A stretch of 64,000 nucleotides of DNA from Camellia lanceoleosa. Lineage: Eukaryota > Streptophyta > Magnoliopsida > Ericales > Theaceae. Shown piece after piece: positions 36,301 through 49,218 of the stretch. How positions within the stretch are numbered: the first letter of the stretch is position 1; every line of letters begins with the position of its first letter. Location: contig CM045758.1 of NCBI GenBank assembly GCA_025200525.1, forward strand, positions 225,948,667-226,012,666. Direction: 5' to 3'. Under the pieces are notes generated by a model. The model ran no database searches. It was not told the origin of the DNA and saw only the letters and a program-made list of their open reading frames with translations. The translations under genes were made by a program, and so were the position numbers.

Positions 36301-36849
36301 ATGTAAATGTCTATGTTGCCATTTTATAGGAACACCTTTTCAATAACACAGATTCAAGAGCATTTGATTAAGTTTTTACTTGCAAGGTGTAAATATAGTT
36401 TTCTTTTCTTGTTTTTATTGGGAAGTAAATTAATTAGTTGTATCAAGCATTGTGCGGCCCACTACCAAATTTTCCCTAATGGATACATAATCCTATTGTC
36501 ACATGGTTAATGATATTGATATATGGTGGTGATTGAGTTGGTAGTAGTAAAAAGGTCTAGTTTCTTACAATCCCATCCCTCAAACTTCAAAGCTGAGGTT
36601 TTATTGTGGAGAGGGACTGTATGTGCCAGCATCCATATTTATGCCTTTGGTGGCTTAGAGATGGTGTTGAGAGAGTATTGTTTTCCAACTCATAAATTAT
36701 ACCAAGAAAGTTATGCAAATTGAATAATATAAGATGTGTTACTATATACAATGTTTCCAGTGTACTGCCAGTTCAAAATTGCTGAACCAGATGAATTGGC
36801 AGCTCAAATTAAGCAGCAACGAACAAGTGCAGTACATTTACAGCCCCAC

Positions 36850-37150
36850 CGAATTCAGCATGACAACAAAATGTCCAACTAGTAATTGGATTTACACTGC
36901 CAATACCAACATAAGGCTTCCTATTTGCTTTGCTGCCTCAATAGCATGCTGATTGATTCTGCAAAAGGAAAAAGGTGCATGAGGTAGCTTATCACTTTGA
37001 TCAAAAGCAAAGAAAATGGGAAACTTTAATGCAAATTGCATGCAACCTGAAGTTGTGTGAAGAACCACCAAACCATGATGCTTAGTGATGAAAGCTCCAT
37101 GTGTGAGAGTTACGTTACCTGTAAAAAACAAGAAGTTACTAGAGAACAAG
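36850..37150 (-). pseudogene. possible gene fragment, unrecognised
   Basis: On the minus strand a segment flanked by splice-like signals encodes NVTLTHGAFITKHHGLVVLHTTS, from after a TTTTTTACAG near 37126 to a TTCAG|GTTGC near 37050. An 80-90 base AT-rich stretch ending TTTTGCAG follows, then a second short frame ending near 36890. It looks like the last exons of some gene, but I do not recognise the family and no upstream exons are visible before 37250. Confidence 0.25.
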
Positions 37151-39270
37151 ATATCAGTGGTCAATGTAAAAGCCATCAAGCAGGGCTTCAGATTAACACT
37201 ACACTAACTGTTGCATTCTTGGAGGTTAGTCATGCTTCTCAGATAACATTCTAGCCAGCATGCCCATGTGGTCACATGCATACACATTACATATATTGCA
37301 AAATATATAGATTGCAAAACATGAAAATTGAGGACAGGACAACTCAAGAATAGTTGTTTGGTAGATTGAGAAACTTGGTAGTCTCCAGAGTAATTGGATG
37401 TAATACATTAATTATCATATCTGTGGGCACTACTGCAGAAATGGATTTCAAGTTATAGGTTCCAGTCAAAGATGAAAATGTCTAATTCTCTGCTATTGAC
37501 CAAGAAGGTGCATTTAACTGTGTTTCACACTTCAAAATGCTGCAAAAATTTTGAAACCAAAAAAATAAATATACAAGATTATATTTCTGAAAATGAAGTT
37601 TGATGATATGAATAATGAAGCATTAAGCTGAAGCCAAGAAATATATTCACAATTCTAGAATCAGAAGAAGGATATTATAATGATTAAACCCATCAACGAA
37701 TGACTTGACCTCAGTAGCATAGACAAAGCATGATGACCTTTTTATTATTGTCCAATACCAGGTGTTGAGAAAAAGGTAATCGTTTTTTAGGAATTAAGTT
37801 GCTTCAGCTTCTCAAGGACTTGATTCATTGATGGGTGAATAGAAAACGATTCCACTGTGCAGATGATGCAAGTCTCAAAATTCCCAACAAACTCTCTTTA
37901 GGCCCAGCTTTCCACAATTTTGGGGAGAAGAGCTCAGAAGAACATCCCTTCTTGATTACAATTTAGCCCATGCAACAATATTGAACCCATTACCATACTC
38001 AGAAAATGATGGATTGAGGGACTGCTTTCATGACATCAGTTCCAAGAGCACAACCCCAAAACTATAAACATCTGCCTTGTCAGAAACCCTGCAAGTGGTT
38101 GCATATTTTGGTGCCACATACCCAAATATGCTTGCTACATCTGTGGTAGCATGGGTCTCAAAAACTTCTAGAAGCTGAGCTAACCTAAAGTCTGATAGGT
38201 ACGCATTAAACTCCTCATAAAGTCAGATGTTGCTAGGCTTGATGTCACGATGAACTATGTAGGAAACACAGGAGTAATGAAGGAAAGGCAAAGCTTGAGC
38301 CATGTCAATAGCTATCTTGTGGATCACTCACCATTCTACATTGTTGCCTGACCTTTCATGTATAAAGGTTTCAAGATTTCCACCAGAAAGATAGTTGTAA
38401 ATCAAGAACATCTCAGCTTCTCCTACGTAGTACCCAATGAGAGTCACAAGGTTCTTATGCTGAATTTTCTTCCTAAAGTTTGTATCTCTGCATTAAACTG
38501 GTGAATGCCTTGAAATCTACCAATTGAGAGCCTTTGCACAACTACAAGGAAGCCAATTAGGTTGCGGATACTGAAATTCCCAGTTGCTCTACCCACGTTG
38601 TCATAATTCAGTTCAGTCGGAGCGTATGCAAATGTCACAACTTTCTTTTTCAGGCTAGTGAGTCTACTAAGCTTTCCCCTTCCAATGAGGGGGAAAAGAA
38701 CTATAACTACTAAGACAAAAAAGCACAAAAGATGCAGAAATGGCCATCACTATTACAAGAGACTTCAATTTACTTCGGTTGTGCCACTTTTGAACTTGAA
38801 GTGGGATTGGAAGCCCAATTAGTGGTGCTGAGTACCAGTCCGGCACAAACTTAAAAATCAATTCCTTCCAAAACAATCAGAATCATTTGCGTGCTGAAGA
38901 TGAGGTATATGACCTGAAAGGTTATTGAAAGAAAGATCCAGTTGAATAAGATTGAGAAGCTTTGAAAAAGATTTAAGTTCCCCCCCAGAAAGCCTGTTGT
39001 GATCTAGCAACACAACTTGAAGACTTGTGGCATTGGCTAAGCTTTCAGGGATGGATCCAGTTAGGGCATTTTGAGAGAGATCCAAAACCATGAGAGAAGT
39101 TAATTGACCAAGCTGAGTTGGGATTTCTCCAGTCAAATTATTGTCTTGGAGAGAAATCAACTCCAAATACTTAAACTCTCCCAACTGAATAAGAAGGGAT
39201 CCAGACAGCAAGTTTCTACTTAAGTTGAGAAAATGAAGCATCTTCAAGCTGCTAATCTTGGGAGGAATTG

Positions 39271-41502
39271 TATAGCGATCCCGGTATTCCCTTGCTGTAT
39301 TTTTTGTATTTTAGACTTTGGTTCCGTGGAGTTGGTAGTTGTATCTATCTTAGTGTTGTCCTTTGATTTCACTCCTTTGAATTTTAGGATGTGTTGAGTA
39401 TGTTTCGAGGAAGAGCCTTGGTCTAAAATCTTGCTGTCAGGTTTTTGGTCATTCCGCTCGAGCGGGTCTTAGAGCGCTCGAGCGGAGATTGCACACTCCC
39501 AGTATTTTTGTGCCCTGCAAAACTTCTGCAGGTGTGATTTCTATGCTCGAGCGGGTTTTCTACGCTCGAGCGGGTCGCGCTCGAGCGGGCTTGTTGGCGC
39601 TCGAGCGTATAGTGCATCTTGGGTGTAAGTTCTGGGAGGGGGAAAATTGTGCTCGAGCGGGCTGGTTTTTCACGCTCGAGCGGATGTGCTTTGCCTTTGT
39701 GTCTTGGCACTCGAGCGTGCCTTCTAACGCTCGAGCGTACACAGTTTTTTGTTCTTGACGCTCAAGCGTTGTGTTTTCCGCTCGAGCGGACATGTCGTAT
39801 ATCAGATAACAGCTGGGCTTTTTTTGAATCACTTTTCACTTTTCTTCTCTCTCTCTAACTTTCCCAAAATCGATTTTGAGAGCTTCTCTCTCTAGAAACT
39901 CCCTTCTCTCTAGGGTTTGATTTAGTTAGAGTGTTCTCCCTTCCTTTGGCCTTTACAAAAAGGTTGTTGATCATCGAGGGCTATCTTTTGATCTAAGAAT
40001 CTCGGGATTTGGAGCATTTTCATTTTCTTCATCTTCTTCGTTGGGTGTCAACTTTTGAGGTAGGGATTCCTACTCACTCTTATGGTCGTTGACATAGATT
40101 TTTGGTTGTTTTGATAAAGTGTTGAAGTTGGGTGATTTTGGGACTTAGGGTTTCAAAATGTTAAAAGAGGGTTTTGTTATTTTGATTCTAAAAAGTGTAT
40201 TTTGGGTTTCAAAATAATGGTATTGTTGTTAGTTGTTGATGTTTAGACCATTGGGTCAATATTGGGAAATGGGGTAGAAAACCCTAATTTGTTGTATAAA
40301 TTAATTGGTATAATTAATTTGGAAAAAGTTGTGGATTTATGAAATTGAGTTGAAAATAATGAAATTGACTCATTTTATTGTGAAATGGTGGAGTTGGATT
40401 TGTTAATCGATCGCTTTTGATAACATTGATACTTTATCTGTTGGAGCTTTTATTATCAGTTTAGAGATAATTGCTTGGGTTACCGGTGAAGGGTAGTTTT
40501 GATTGTTGTAGACAATGCATAATGATTAGGCAAACTAAAACTAGTCGATTGAGCATGCTATCGGATATAGCAACTGGAATAATACATTAACTTTATGTAG
40601 TGATTGATTGTATATGACCTATGTTTATATACATGTGTTGTGTGGGAGGAGATAGGGGATGTACTCCACGGTTTAGGAGAAGATAGGGGATGGACCTCTA
40701 AACCGGATTTTGTGTGTGACATTGATACAGTACTACAATGTGTATCAAGTGTTGATTATGGAAGTATTCGAATTGATTTAATATAGCACTAAAATGTATA
40801 TCGCTATCAATTGTGAAGTATAGATTTGATTCTATGTTATGTTGATACAGCATCGAAATGTGTATCTTTCTTAAAGTATGGAAATGGTTTATGTGTTTTT
40901 GATACAACATTACAGTGTGTATCCGTCTTGAATTTCGAAAGTGTTTTAAGGATGAGTCTAAATCTCATTAAGTTATTTGGCTAGGTGTTGAGCCTTGTTT
41001 TCAAACTTAAAATTGAAAAAGAAATAGAGAATGAAAGGAAACATGGACATAGTGGTCATGTAATGGAAATGGATTATGAATTGATTTATGGGAATTAAGC
41101 ATTTATCAATTGCTAATGTCTTAGTTAATGCCCATACTGTGTTTAGCATATCTCTACTGGGCGTTGGCTCACCCTATATGGGACATTATTTTCAGGTACA
41201 GGTAGCATGCCACCTCCAAGGACATAGCTTGGATGATGATGAAAGTTGAAGACTCTTTTTATTTGTTTTGCTTGTATTACATGTATATCAAGCCAAGGGC
41301 TTCTTTTGTATAGAGTTAATACTCTTCTTTTGTGTAACCAAGTGTTAACTTGGAAAGCTGTAAGCCCGTAGGGCATTTGCTTTTGTTGTTAATATGTAAT
41401 ATTGTTGTAAGAACTACTCTGATGAATAGAAATGGTTGATTTCTCTTGTATCAATGTATGTCTAAAGTGATGGGTTTTATGTATTATTTTGAGGGCGTTA
41501 CA
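39271..41502 (+). mobile_element. solo LTR (TATAGCG...GTTACA family) inside the RPK2-like pseudogene
   Basis: A 2,232-bp sequence opens TATAGCGATCCCGG and closes GGGCGTTACA. It is flanked by perfect AATTG duplications (39266-39270 and 41503-41507). It is the same family as the intron 7 chromovirus LTRs, in the opposite orientation. No internal region is present, so it is a solo LTR left by LTR-LTR recombination. It holds eleven exact CTCGAGCG motifs at about 39455-39790 and a ~66-bp tandem repeat with GATACARYAYTACAATGTGTATC at 40718-40925. Confidence 0.92.
39450..39792. repeat. CGCTCGAGCG palindrome cluster (solo LTR)
   Basis: Eleven exact CTCGAGCG cores and one CTCAAGCG variant within about 340 bases, many extended to CCGCTCGAGCGG or ACGCTCGAGCGT, spaced about 17-60 bases apart. 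The open frames through it (ARSS, LER, SSV patterns) are a product of the repeat. Confidence 0.92.
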
Positions 41503-43249
41503 AATTGACCCACCAATACGGTTCTGTGCTGCTTCAAAAATGGTTAACTATATGCAATCAAGGAGCAACTCTAGGTATAGTGCACCAGATATTTGGTTAG
41601 CACTCAAGTTAGCTGAAAAGCTCTGTAGATCATTACAGTTTGAAAACAACACTCCTGGAAGAGACCCATTAAACATATTATTGTTCACCAACAATCTGTA
41701 TGAGGTCTTACCAATGGTCAGGGAGAACTTATTCGTAAATGTGAAGAAAGACAAAGAACTAGAGAAGCCATTCCAACTAAAATCTTGGACGATCATAGAT
41801 AAATGATCATCTGAGTCGGATTCAAAGAAGGTGTTCATCTAAGAACCGAAAATAGGTATGTTAGAGTAGGCTATCTAAACATCTTCCTCGTATAACAAGT
41901 TAGGATCTTTCCTACAAGAAATCATGCTAATATCACAACTGGTGTTGTTGCTAAATCTTGGAAGAAGACCCGACAACGAATTTCTACTGACATTGAAATA
42001 CACCATACATGGAACTTGCAGCTGCCAAAGAAGGTACCCTTGCAAACCATTTGAACTCAAATCCTAGTGAAATTTTTGCACGCTATTGCCATATTCTGAG
42101 GTAGGTCACCAGTAAAATAATTTTGCCCCAGATTGACTACCCTCAGGGATCAATAATAGGTATTATTGCTATTATCGCTCCTCCAGTTATTCGGCAACCT
42201 CCCTTGAGATTTGCCTTTGGTGCCCAAAATATCTGAAGGTTTGGAAGCAATAACACCTCATAAGGTATACCACGGTCAAAGGCATTGAATTCTCCAACAC
42301 CACAACCACCATTGGCAGTGGAGGAGCTATTTTGGTTGGATTGGGGATCAACCAAGTTGGTCAACGTGACAAAAGAAAGCTTTTGGCAGTTGGCTAGTTG
42401 TATAGGAAACCTATCGGTGATACTATTTATGGAAACGTCGAGAATTCGGAGTTGGTGAATTTGGCCTAACTTGAGAGGAATAGGACCTTGGAAAATGTTG
42501 CCATCGAGCAAAAAAGTTCTCAAGTTGGAGCATTTGCCGATAACAGAAGGCATAGCTCTAACAAAATAGTTGTTAGAGAGCTTCAAATGATTGAGAGACT
42601 TACATTTAGATATAGCATCAAATTTATGGAGATCAATTGGACTTGAAAGCTGATTATTGGAGCAATCAAGAGTATTTACTTTGGCGAAACCAATCAAAGT
42701 ATCCGGAATAAGATCGGAGAACGTATTATAAGATAAATTAAGGAACCAGAGATAGGAGAGGTATGTTATCTGATAAGGAATGTGTTTGGAGAAATTGTTT
42801 CCTTGGAGCTCAAGGATTTGCAAAGATCGAATATTGTCGATTTGAGATGGAATCAGACCGGAGAGTAGATTGTGGGGAAGGGAGAGAGTGTGAAGCTCAG
42901 GTAGGTTTCCGAAAGGGTTTCGGAGAGGGAGGGAAATAGGGAAAGGCGAGAAAGTGATGTTAATAGCAATAACTCTTTCAAAGGTAGAGTCGTAGTGGAC
43001 ACCATACTAGTTGCAGTGGTTGTTATTGTTGTTGTTGTTGTTGGTAGAAGAAGAGTTAGAGTTAGGGTTCCAGTTCCAGTTCCAGTTAGAGAGAAGGTAA
43101 TGTAAGAATTTGTTCTTAATTAGTCTGTCATTGATTATATTTTGTTTGGTTTGTGAAAAACAAGTTGAAAGTGATTCAGACAGATTGACTGGTATGAGTC
43201 CAAAATTATCATTGTGATTCATAAAGTTTTGGGCCATGGTCTATCTTGG

Positions 43250-44560
43250 TGTGTTTATTATTTTATAGGTAGATATGTGATATGGAAGTGTAAGGCCTAT
43301 TTTAGTAGTTATTTTATTTAGGTCCAGTCCTCTCTCTTATTCTTAGAGTTTACATATATCTATATATATGTAGATGAAAAGGTTGTTAGCCCCATTGAAA
43401 AACAACATAAAGATTAGAAGGAGGAGAAGAACTGGTGCTAAGATTTTCCGATGTGAATATCCCCAACACCACATCACGACTGCCATCACGTAGCCAAACA
43501 CATGAAAATATTTTCTTCGAAAGATATTTTTTGACAAAACCAATTCTGTAAAATATAGTTTTAGTTTAAAAAAATTTTTGGTCGAAACAAGCCAAATGAA
43601 ACGTTAACAAATGCTAGAACACTTGAATGTTATGTTTGGATTATGAATTTTAGTAGAAATTTAAAAAGAAAAAGAGAAAATATATAAACAATATGAATGA
43701 AATATAAGTTAATTTTTATTTATTTTTTAAATCTATATTTAAATTTATAATCTAAATACAATGAAAATGAAAGATTATGTATGAAGCTTATAAATAATAT
43801 ATTAAATGTTTGTTGTTGTTTTTGTGCAAAGTGTGCAGTAGACGATGATGAACAAGTGTGGAATTGAAGTCAAGGTCCATGAGACTTTCCCAAACAGAGT
43901 CTGGAATCGGCTGAGACTAACAATTTTGACTCCCAATGAATGATGAATTCTTTCACATAATATATATAACTTTTGCTCTCTTTTCTTTTTTATATTTGCT
44001 TTTTATTTTTTTCTCTATTTTTTGCTCTTTAGTATGACACAAATGAGCGGAGATAAAGAGATAGAAGAAGTATAAATTAAGGGTTTTTTTTTTTTTTTCA
44101 ATGGTTAAAGAAATGAAGAGACTTGAATTTTAGGAATTTTCTAAAATTGAATTGTATAGCATTGAATGGATAAAAATAAGTTCAAGAATTGATCTGATAT
44201 CTCTTTCATGGACCAATTCTTTCTATTTGATTATGTTTGGATGACCAGAATTATAGAGAAGGAATATGTGAATCTCATTACAATAAACTTAAAAAGTATG
44301 TCCTAGGAAATGGTGAGATTTTTTTTTTATTTTTTTAATTATATTATTTAAGAAAGTGGGATGTTTTTAGATTTTATTTTTTGTTAAAAAATTCTGACTA
44401 AATTTTCCATTTTATCTTCTTGTTTTTTTTAGAATATAAATAAATATTAAAAAAAATATACGAATTAGTTGAGCCAATTGATTGATACGCAAAGTTTAAT
44501 TCTATTTGATTTGGTTTGGTTATAAATAAATATTAAAATGAAAAATTTACTTATAAATTT
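43250..44560. other. AT-rich intergenic DNA
   Basis: Long T and A runs and short spurious frames. No gene or clear element is seen. Confidence 0.5.
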
Positions 44561-44869
44561 TATTTTGAGTAATGGTGATTTATTTAACCCTAAAGATTTT
44601 TTTTATAGATCAATTAGTCCCATTGATTTTGGAAAGACATATTTAATATATTATTTAAAAATTAGATTTACGGTTATACCCTTATTTCTATTATGTTTCT
44701 TTTTTTTATTTTTTTTCTTTTGTACCAGAAAGGTAAGGTACATAATATATGAGAATCAAATTTGAGATGAATTTTTATATATGAATTTTTTTTAGGGATT
44801 TTTATTGATTAGTTCAATTTAGAAGTGCTTTAACCTAAGAAGTCCATGAAGGAATTTTTTAACCCATTT

Positions 44870-46300
44870 AGTCCCATGTATATATACTTTTATTCCATAA
44901 AGTCCATTTTCTTGATTTACATTATTTTCTTGGACACTTATGCCCTCATATTCAATTTTGATACCCTTATAAATATTTTTTGAACGATTAGCAATTTAAT
45001 GATGTGAACATTCATATTTTAAAATTTATATTGGTAGGAATGTAAAATTGGCCCGTGGACGGCCCGAAACCCGCCCGCGAGTCGGGGCGGGCCCGGCCCG
45101 TTGACAATGTGAATATTCACATTGACATGTTAACATTCACATTAATAGGAGTGTAAAATTGGCCCGCGTCCCGTGGCGGCGCGAAACCCGCTCGCGGCCC
45201 ATGGGCGGCCCGGGGCGGGCCCGGTCCGGCCCATTGACAATGTGAATATTCACATTGACATGTTAACATTCACATTGATAAGAGTACAAAATTGGCCCAC
45301 GATCCATGGGCGGCCAAAAACCCGCCCGCGGCCCGGAGAGGGCCCGGCCCGCTCCGTTGACAATGTGAATATTCACATTGACATGTTAACATTCACATTG
45401 ATAGGTGTGTAAAATTAGCCCGCGCCCCGTGCATGCCCGAAACCCACCCGCAGCTGCGGGCAAGCCCAAACCGGCACCCGCATGGCTTGGGCCTGCAGGA
45501 CTGTGTTGAAATATTCCATTGACGCATTAACATTGACATTGATAATAATTTTACACTCTTATCAATGTGAATGTTAACATGTTTATACTTTTATCACTGT
45601 GAATGTTAACATGTCAATGTGAATATTCACCTTATCAACAGATGACCCACGAGCATGGCGGGTTTTGGGTCGACCACGAACAGCGGACTAATTTTACACT
45701 CCTATCAATGTGAATGTTAACATGTCAATGTGAATATTCACATTGTCAACGGGCTGGGCCCGGGCTTCGGGCTGCCCACGAGTCACGGGCTAATTTTACA
45801 CTCTTATTAATGTTAATGTTAATATATCAATGTGAATATTCACATTATAAACGGGCTGGCCCGGGCCCGCCCCAGGCGGCGGGCTGGCTTCGGGCCGCCC
45901 ACGGGCCACGAGCCAATTTTACACTCTCATCAATGTGAATGTTAACTTGTCAATGTGAATATTCACATTATCAACGGACCGGGTCGGGCCGAGCCGAGCC
46001 TATTTTTTTGGCCTGTGGGTCGGCCCGGCCCGACTCGAATTTTTCCCGGCACCCACGAGGATCGACATGGGCCGGGCCCCTACACATTGACGATACGAAC
46101 ATTCACATTGACGGTGTGAATATTCACATTAGGGGTATTTTGGTAATTATGTCACCCATAGGACTTATTGAAATATAAGAAAATAATGTGAACTAAATAG
46201 AACATAAGTAGATGAAAAGGGTATTTTGGTCTTCTTATCTCAAATTGGACCTAATGGAATAGTCAAAAAGAACATGGGTTGGATGGAATAAAGCTCTTAG
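44870..46300. repeat. mirror-image pair of tandem arrays (large inverted repeat)
   Basis: From about 45030 to 45540, units of 123-133 bases repeat head to tail. Each has GTGAATATTCAC, TGTTAACA, GAGTGTAAAATTGGCCCG and a GC-rich block such as GGGCGGGCCCGG. From about 45550 to 46000 the same unit repeats in the opposite orientation (ATCAATGTGAATGTTAAC ... GGGCTAATTTTACACTC). The outer arms near 44885-44960 and 46150-46290 are also inverted (TTTATTCCATAAAGTCC against GGATGGAATAAAG). The whole can fold as one hairpin and is non-coding. Confidence 0.82.
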
Positions 46301-46439
46301 AAAATGAATTTATCAAAAAAGCTCCCTTTTTTTTATTTAGAAAACATTTCAAAAGGAGTACAAAAATGACTTGAAATATGAAATTCCTTAAACATTCCAA
46401 AACAATGTACGATTCTTCAAACATTTCAAAAGGAGTATA

Positions 46440-47040
46440 AAAACTTCTTAATAAATTTTGGACAAATGTATAATTTCAAACTGAAACACTCTAATATAAC
46501 ACTCAAACGTAACACTCCAAAAAAAATTCTTAGTGTACTTTTCTCAAACGTAACACTCCAATATAATGCTACAAAAAAACTTCTTATGTTTGGTTAGGGG
46601 ATTTGGAAAGGGATTTGAAAATAAAAAGGGAAAAGTTAGGTGAAATTTGAATAAAATATACCTTCATTTTAGTTTCACACACTTTTTCCATTTCTCGTTC
46701 CAAATCCCTTCCCCAATCTCCCAACCAAACACAATGTTAGTGTAACACTCCAATGTAATACATAAATAAATTTCTTAGTGTACTTTTCTCAAATGTAACA
46801 TTCTAAAAAAATGATGTGGGATTCTTTAAACCATTCCAAAAGTAGTACAAAATTTCGTAGTGACCTTTTTGAGATTACATTGATTGAAGTGTTACATTTC
46901 AGTGTGTTACATTAGAGTGTTACGTTTGAGAAAAATACACTAAGGGATTTTTTTGAAGTGTTATGTTATTACGTTTGAGAAAAATACACAAAGAAATTTT
47001 TTAGTGTGTTACATTAGAGTGTTATATTATTGTGCGTAAT
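46440..47040. mobile_element. foldback element built on a TGTAACACTC motif
   Basis: The left side carries repeated CTCAAACGTAACACTCCAA and CTTAGTGTACTTTTCTC. The right side carries the inverted GAGTGTTACGTTTGAGAAAAATACACTAAG. The same words recur two or three times per arm. A smaller MITE interrupts the left arm. Confidence 0.65.
46587..46736. mobile_element. 150-bp MITE nested in the foldback element
   Basis: The left end TGTTTGGTTAGGGGATTTGG pairs with the reverse complement of the right end (TTGTGTTTGGTTGGGAGATT...GGGAAGGGATTTGGAA). TTA lies on both sides (46584-46586 and 46737-46739), a possible 3-bp PIF/Harbinger-type duplication. Confidence 0.55.
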
Positions 47041-47049
47041 GTGAGATTT

Positions 47050-49210
47050 GTTCCAAAATGAGAAAAAATTCAAAATCTCTATAGTACGGATTGCCTAAAT
47101 ATGTAATTTTATATTTAGAAAAATCCACTTTTATCCCTAAAAAATTAAACCCATACATGTAAGTGACTATTCTTTTATGTAATTTTCACTTTAATGAGAT
47201 ATGTGGGTTTATAAGAAAAAATAAAAGATTAAACAATTTACAAGATCACACTTTAAGATTTATTGATACTTCATCCTATTAAAATTTACAACGAAAATCT
47301 TCAAGTTATCCAAGATAAAATTACTTTGGTAATTGGCTTCTTCGATTAATGATTCTTTGTACTTGTATTTTTCTAAAATATATTTGAACAATAATGTTAT
47401 GGGCCTCGGATAAACTACCGAGGAGATGACTGAATGCCTATTTGGCATGTCCATGTAAATTACGTGGGACCTACCACTCATAAACGTCAAGATCCTCACG
47501 TGATGTGAATTGATACTGATGCTACTCGTTTTCCTTAGTGAAAGGCCAAGTTAAAATAAAAACAAATAATTCACAGTATCAAAAAATAATATTAATGCTA
47601 TAATTATTATATATAGAGAAATTTATTAGAAAAAAAAATTTAAGCACTTTTTTCAAGTACTTATATTTTAATTAGTTTATAACATATGTTTATTTTTCAA
47701 TAGGTCACATTATTTGGATATTTAGTTGTCATTTGGCATGTGGGTTAGTTTTTTTGACTTTTTGACATTTTGGCTATGTTAGCTCTGGTTAAAAAATTCG
47801 TTTGGGTTGATTTTTTTAACTTTTATGAGAGAAAAAATGAAATGATTGTGATTTAGATATGATATTTTGTCATTAACTTTTTAGTTTATTTTATCTTTTT
47901 GTGGCTAAATTAGGCTTAACCTATGATGCTAAACAAAGCCTTAATGCACCAAATCTTAATTCTCAAGACAAATTGTAACTCGAGGTTGTCTGTTTAAGTC
48001 CTATCCGAATTAAATCCAAGTTGCCCGAATTACCTGAATTGCACATAAATTCTAAATTTTTTTTAGTGCAGCTAAGCTAATTAATTTGTTAAAATTAGAC
48101 TATTTACATTTTTTTTAATATAAAATAATTAATAACTTCAAAATAAATAATTTATATAATGTAAGAGAGATACTGTTATGATGGTATTTACAATTTATGA
48201 GTGAGAAAAAATAAATAAATAAAATTTTGTATTGTGTTAATTATGTGTATAATATATTTAATATGATTTAATGATCTAAATATCATCTAATGCCTACAAT
48301 AATTTATATGTATAATCAATAGTTTTATACAATTATATATATAATTCGGATTTTGGGTTGTTCAGGTTGTTTGATATCTTTGTCCAATTCACTCAAATTT
48401 AATTTTTGAACTTTTGAATTTTTGTCCAAATCCATATTGAATTTAAGAATATTTTTTCCAAGCCTTAAAAAATTTTGGACTGGGCTCGGGTTGCTTAAGT
48501 TGAGCCCACCTAAGTCGCACCCCTAAGTTTAGTTCAATGCTTATAAGTAAAAATATTCATCACTATATCTAAATTATTTAGTTTAATAAATATTAATTTT
48601 ACATACACAAGTATTTTGAAATTTTTATAACTATGCTTTAAAATTTTAAAATATATAAAAATAAAATAATTTCTTCATATTATGGTTTTGTTTGGCAAAG
48701 ACCAAAAAAATCGTAATTGTTTAAAAAAATTTAAAGAAATTTGTGTCAACAATATTTTCTTTTAAAGTTTTTCTAGGTTAGAAAGTTCTCAAAATATAAA
48801 AAATAATAATAAATTGAAAAACAATCCAAAAAAATGCTACATTAACCTTTTTTTGGTGTTTAATCAATTTTTTTTTTTATTTTGGATTTTTCAAAAAATA
48901 TATTTTCATGCTCTTCTAAACAAGTACTTAAAGTGAAAATTTTAAGGGAGAATTACACATTAGTGTGATCGAGAAAATTATTTTTAAAAAATTAAAAAAT
49001 TTATGATTTTAAATATTAATATTTATAATGTTTATCACTTTTTTGGTAAATAATTTTTCTAATCTCCATTGTTGCCTAGTTGCCTCAAAATTTAATTAAC
49101 AATTTCTAATTGTTTTGAAATTAACTTTATACGTATATGCATCATATCAGCAAAAGAGCAATCCCAAAACCTATCTAGCACAAAAAAAGCTGTTGAAAAC
49201 GGAGAAATGT
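47050..49210. other. AT-rich intergenic DNA
   Basis: About 2.2 kb with no frame, motif or repeat that I can support as a gene or a defined element. Confidence 0.5.
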
Positions 49211-49218
49211 GGCCCAAC

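Larger units (their letters stand above)
37787..43237 (-). pseudogene. RPK2-like: RPK2-like LRR receptor kinase pseudogene, split by a solo LTR
   Basis: The minus strand encodes a receptor-like kinase of the RPK2/TOAD2 type. The LRR region (42823-41540) includes FDRGIPYEVLLLPNLQIFWAPK, a signature I know from RPK2. More LRRs follow at 39247-38858, then a membrane helix, then a kinase starting NYDNVGRATGNFSIRNLIG. RPK2 acts at the plasma membrane in cell-fate control. The N-terminus (MAQNFMNHN, with a poly-Asn run near 43020) lacks a signal peptide. The Gly-rich loop is deleted between NLIG and [19 protein letters not shown] is kept, but DFG reads DFR and APE reads APK. Stops lie near 43007, 41870, 38330, 38222 and 38030. 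It is clearly non-functional. Confidence 0.88.

Noticed and set aside
39450..39792. CRISPR-like array of short repeats with spacers
   Set aside because: The units are 8-10-base palindromes with irregular spacing inside a plant LTR; no cas genes and a eukaryotic context.
39423..39858. ARSS/LER-repeat frames on both strands
   Set aside because: Produced by the palindromic CTCGAGCG motif, which codes alike on both strands.
43007..43237. Independent Asn-rich small protein
   Set aside because: It is in frame with and leads into the RPK2-like LRR region, so it is the N-terminus of that pseudogene.
45173..46178. GC-rich frames that look protein-like
   Set aside because: They follow the mirrored tandem arrays and show the same peptide (NVNIHIDMLTFTLI) only because the DNA unit repeats.
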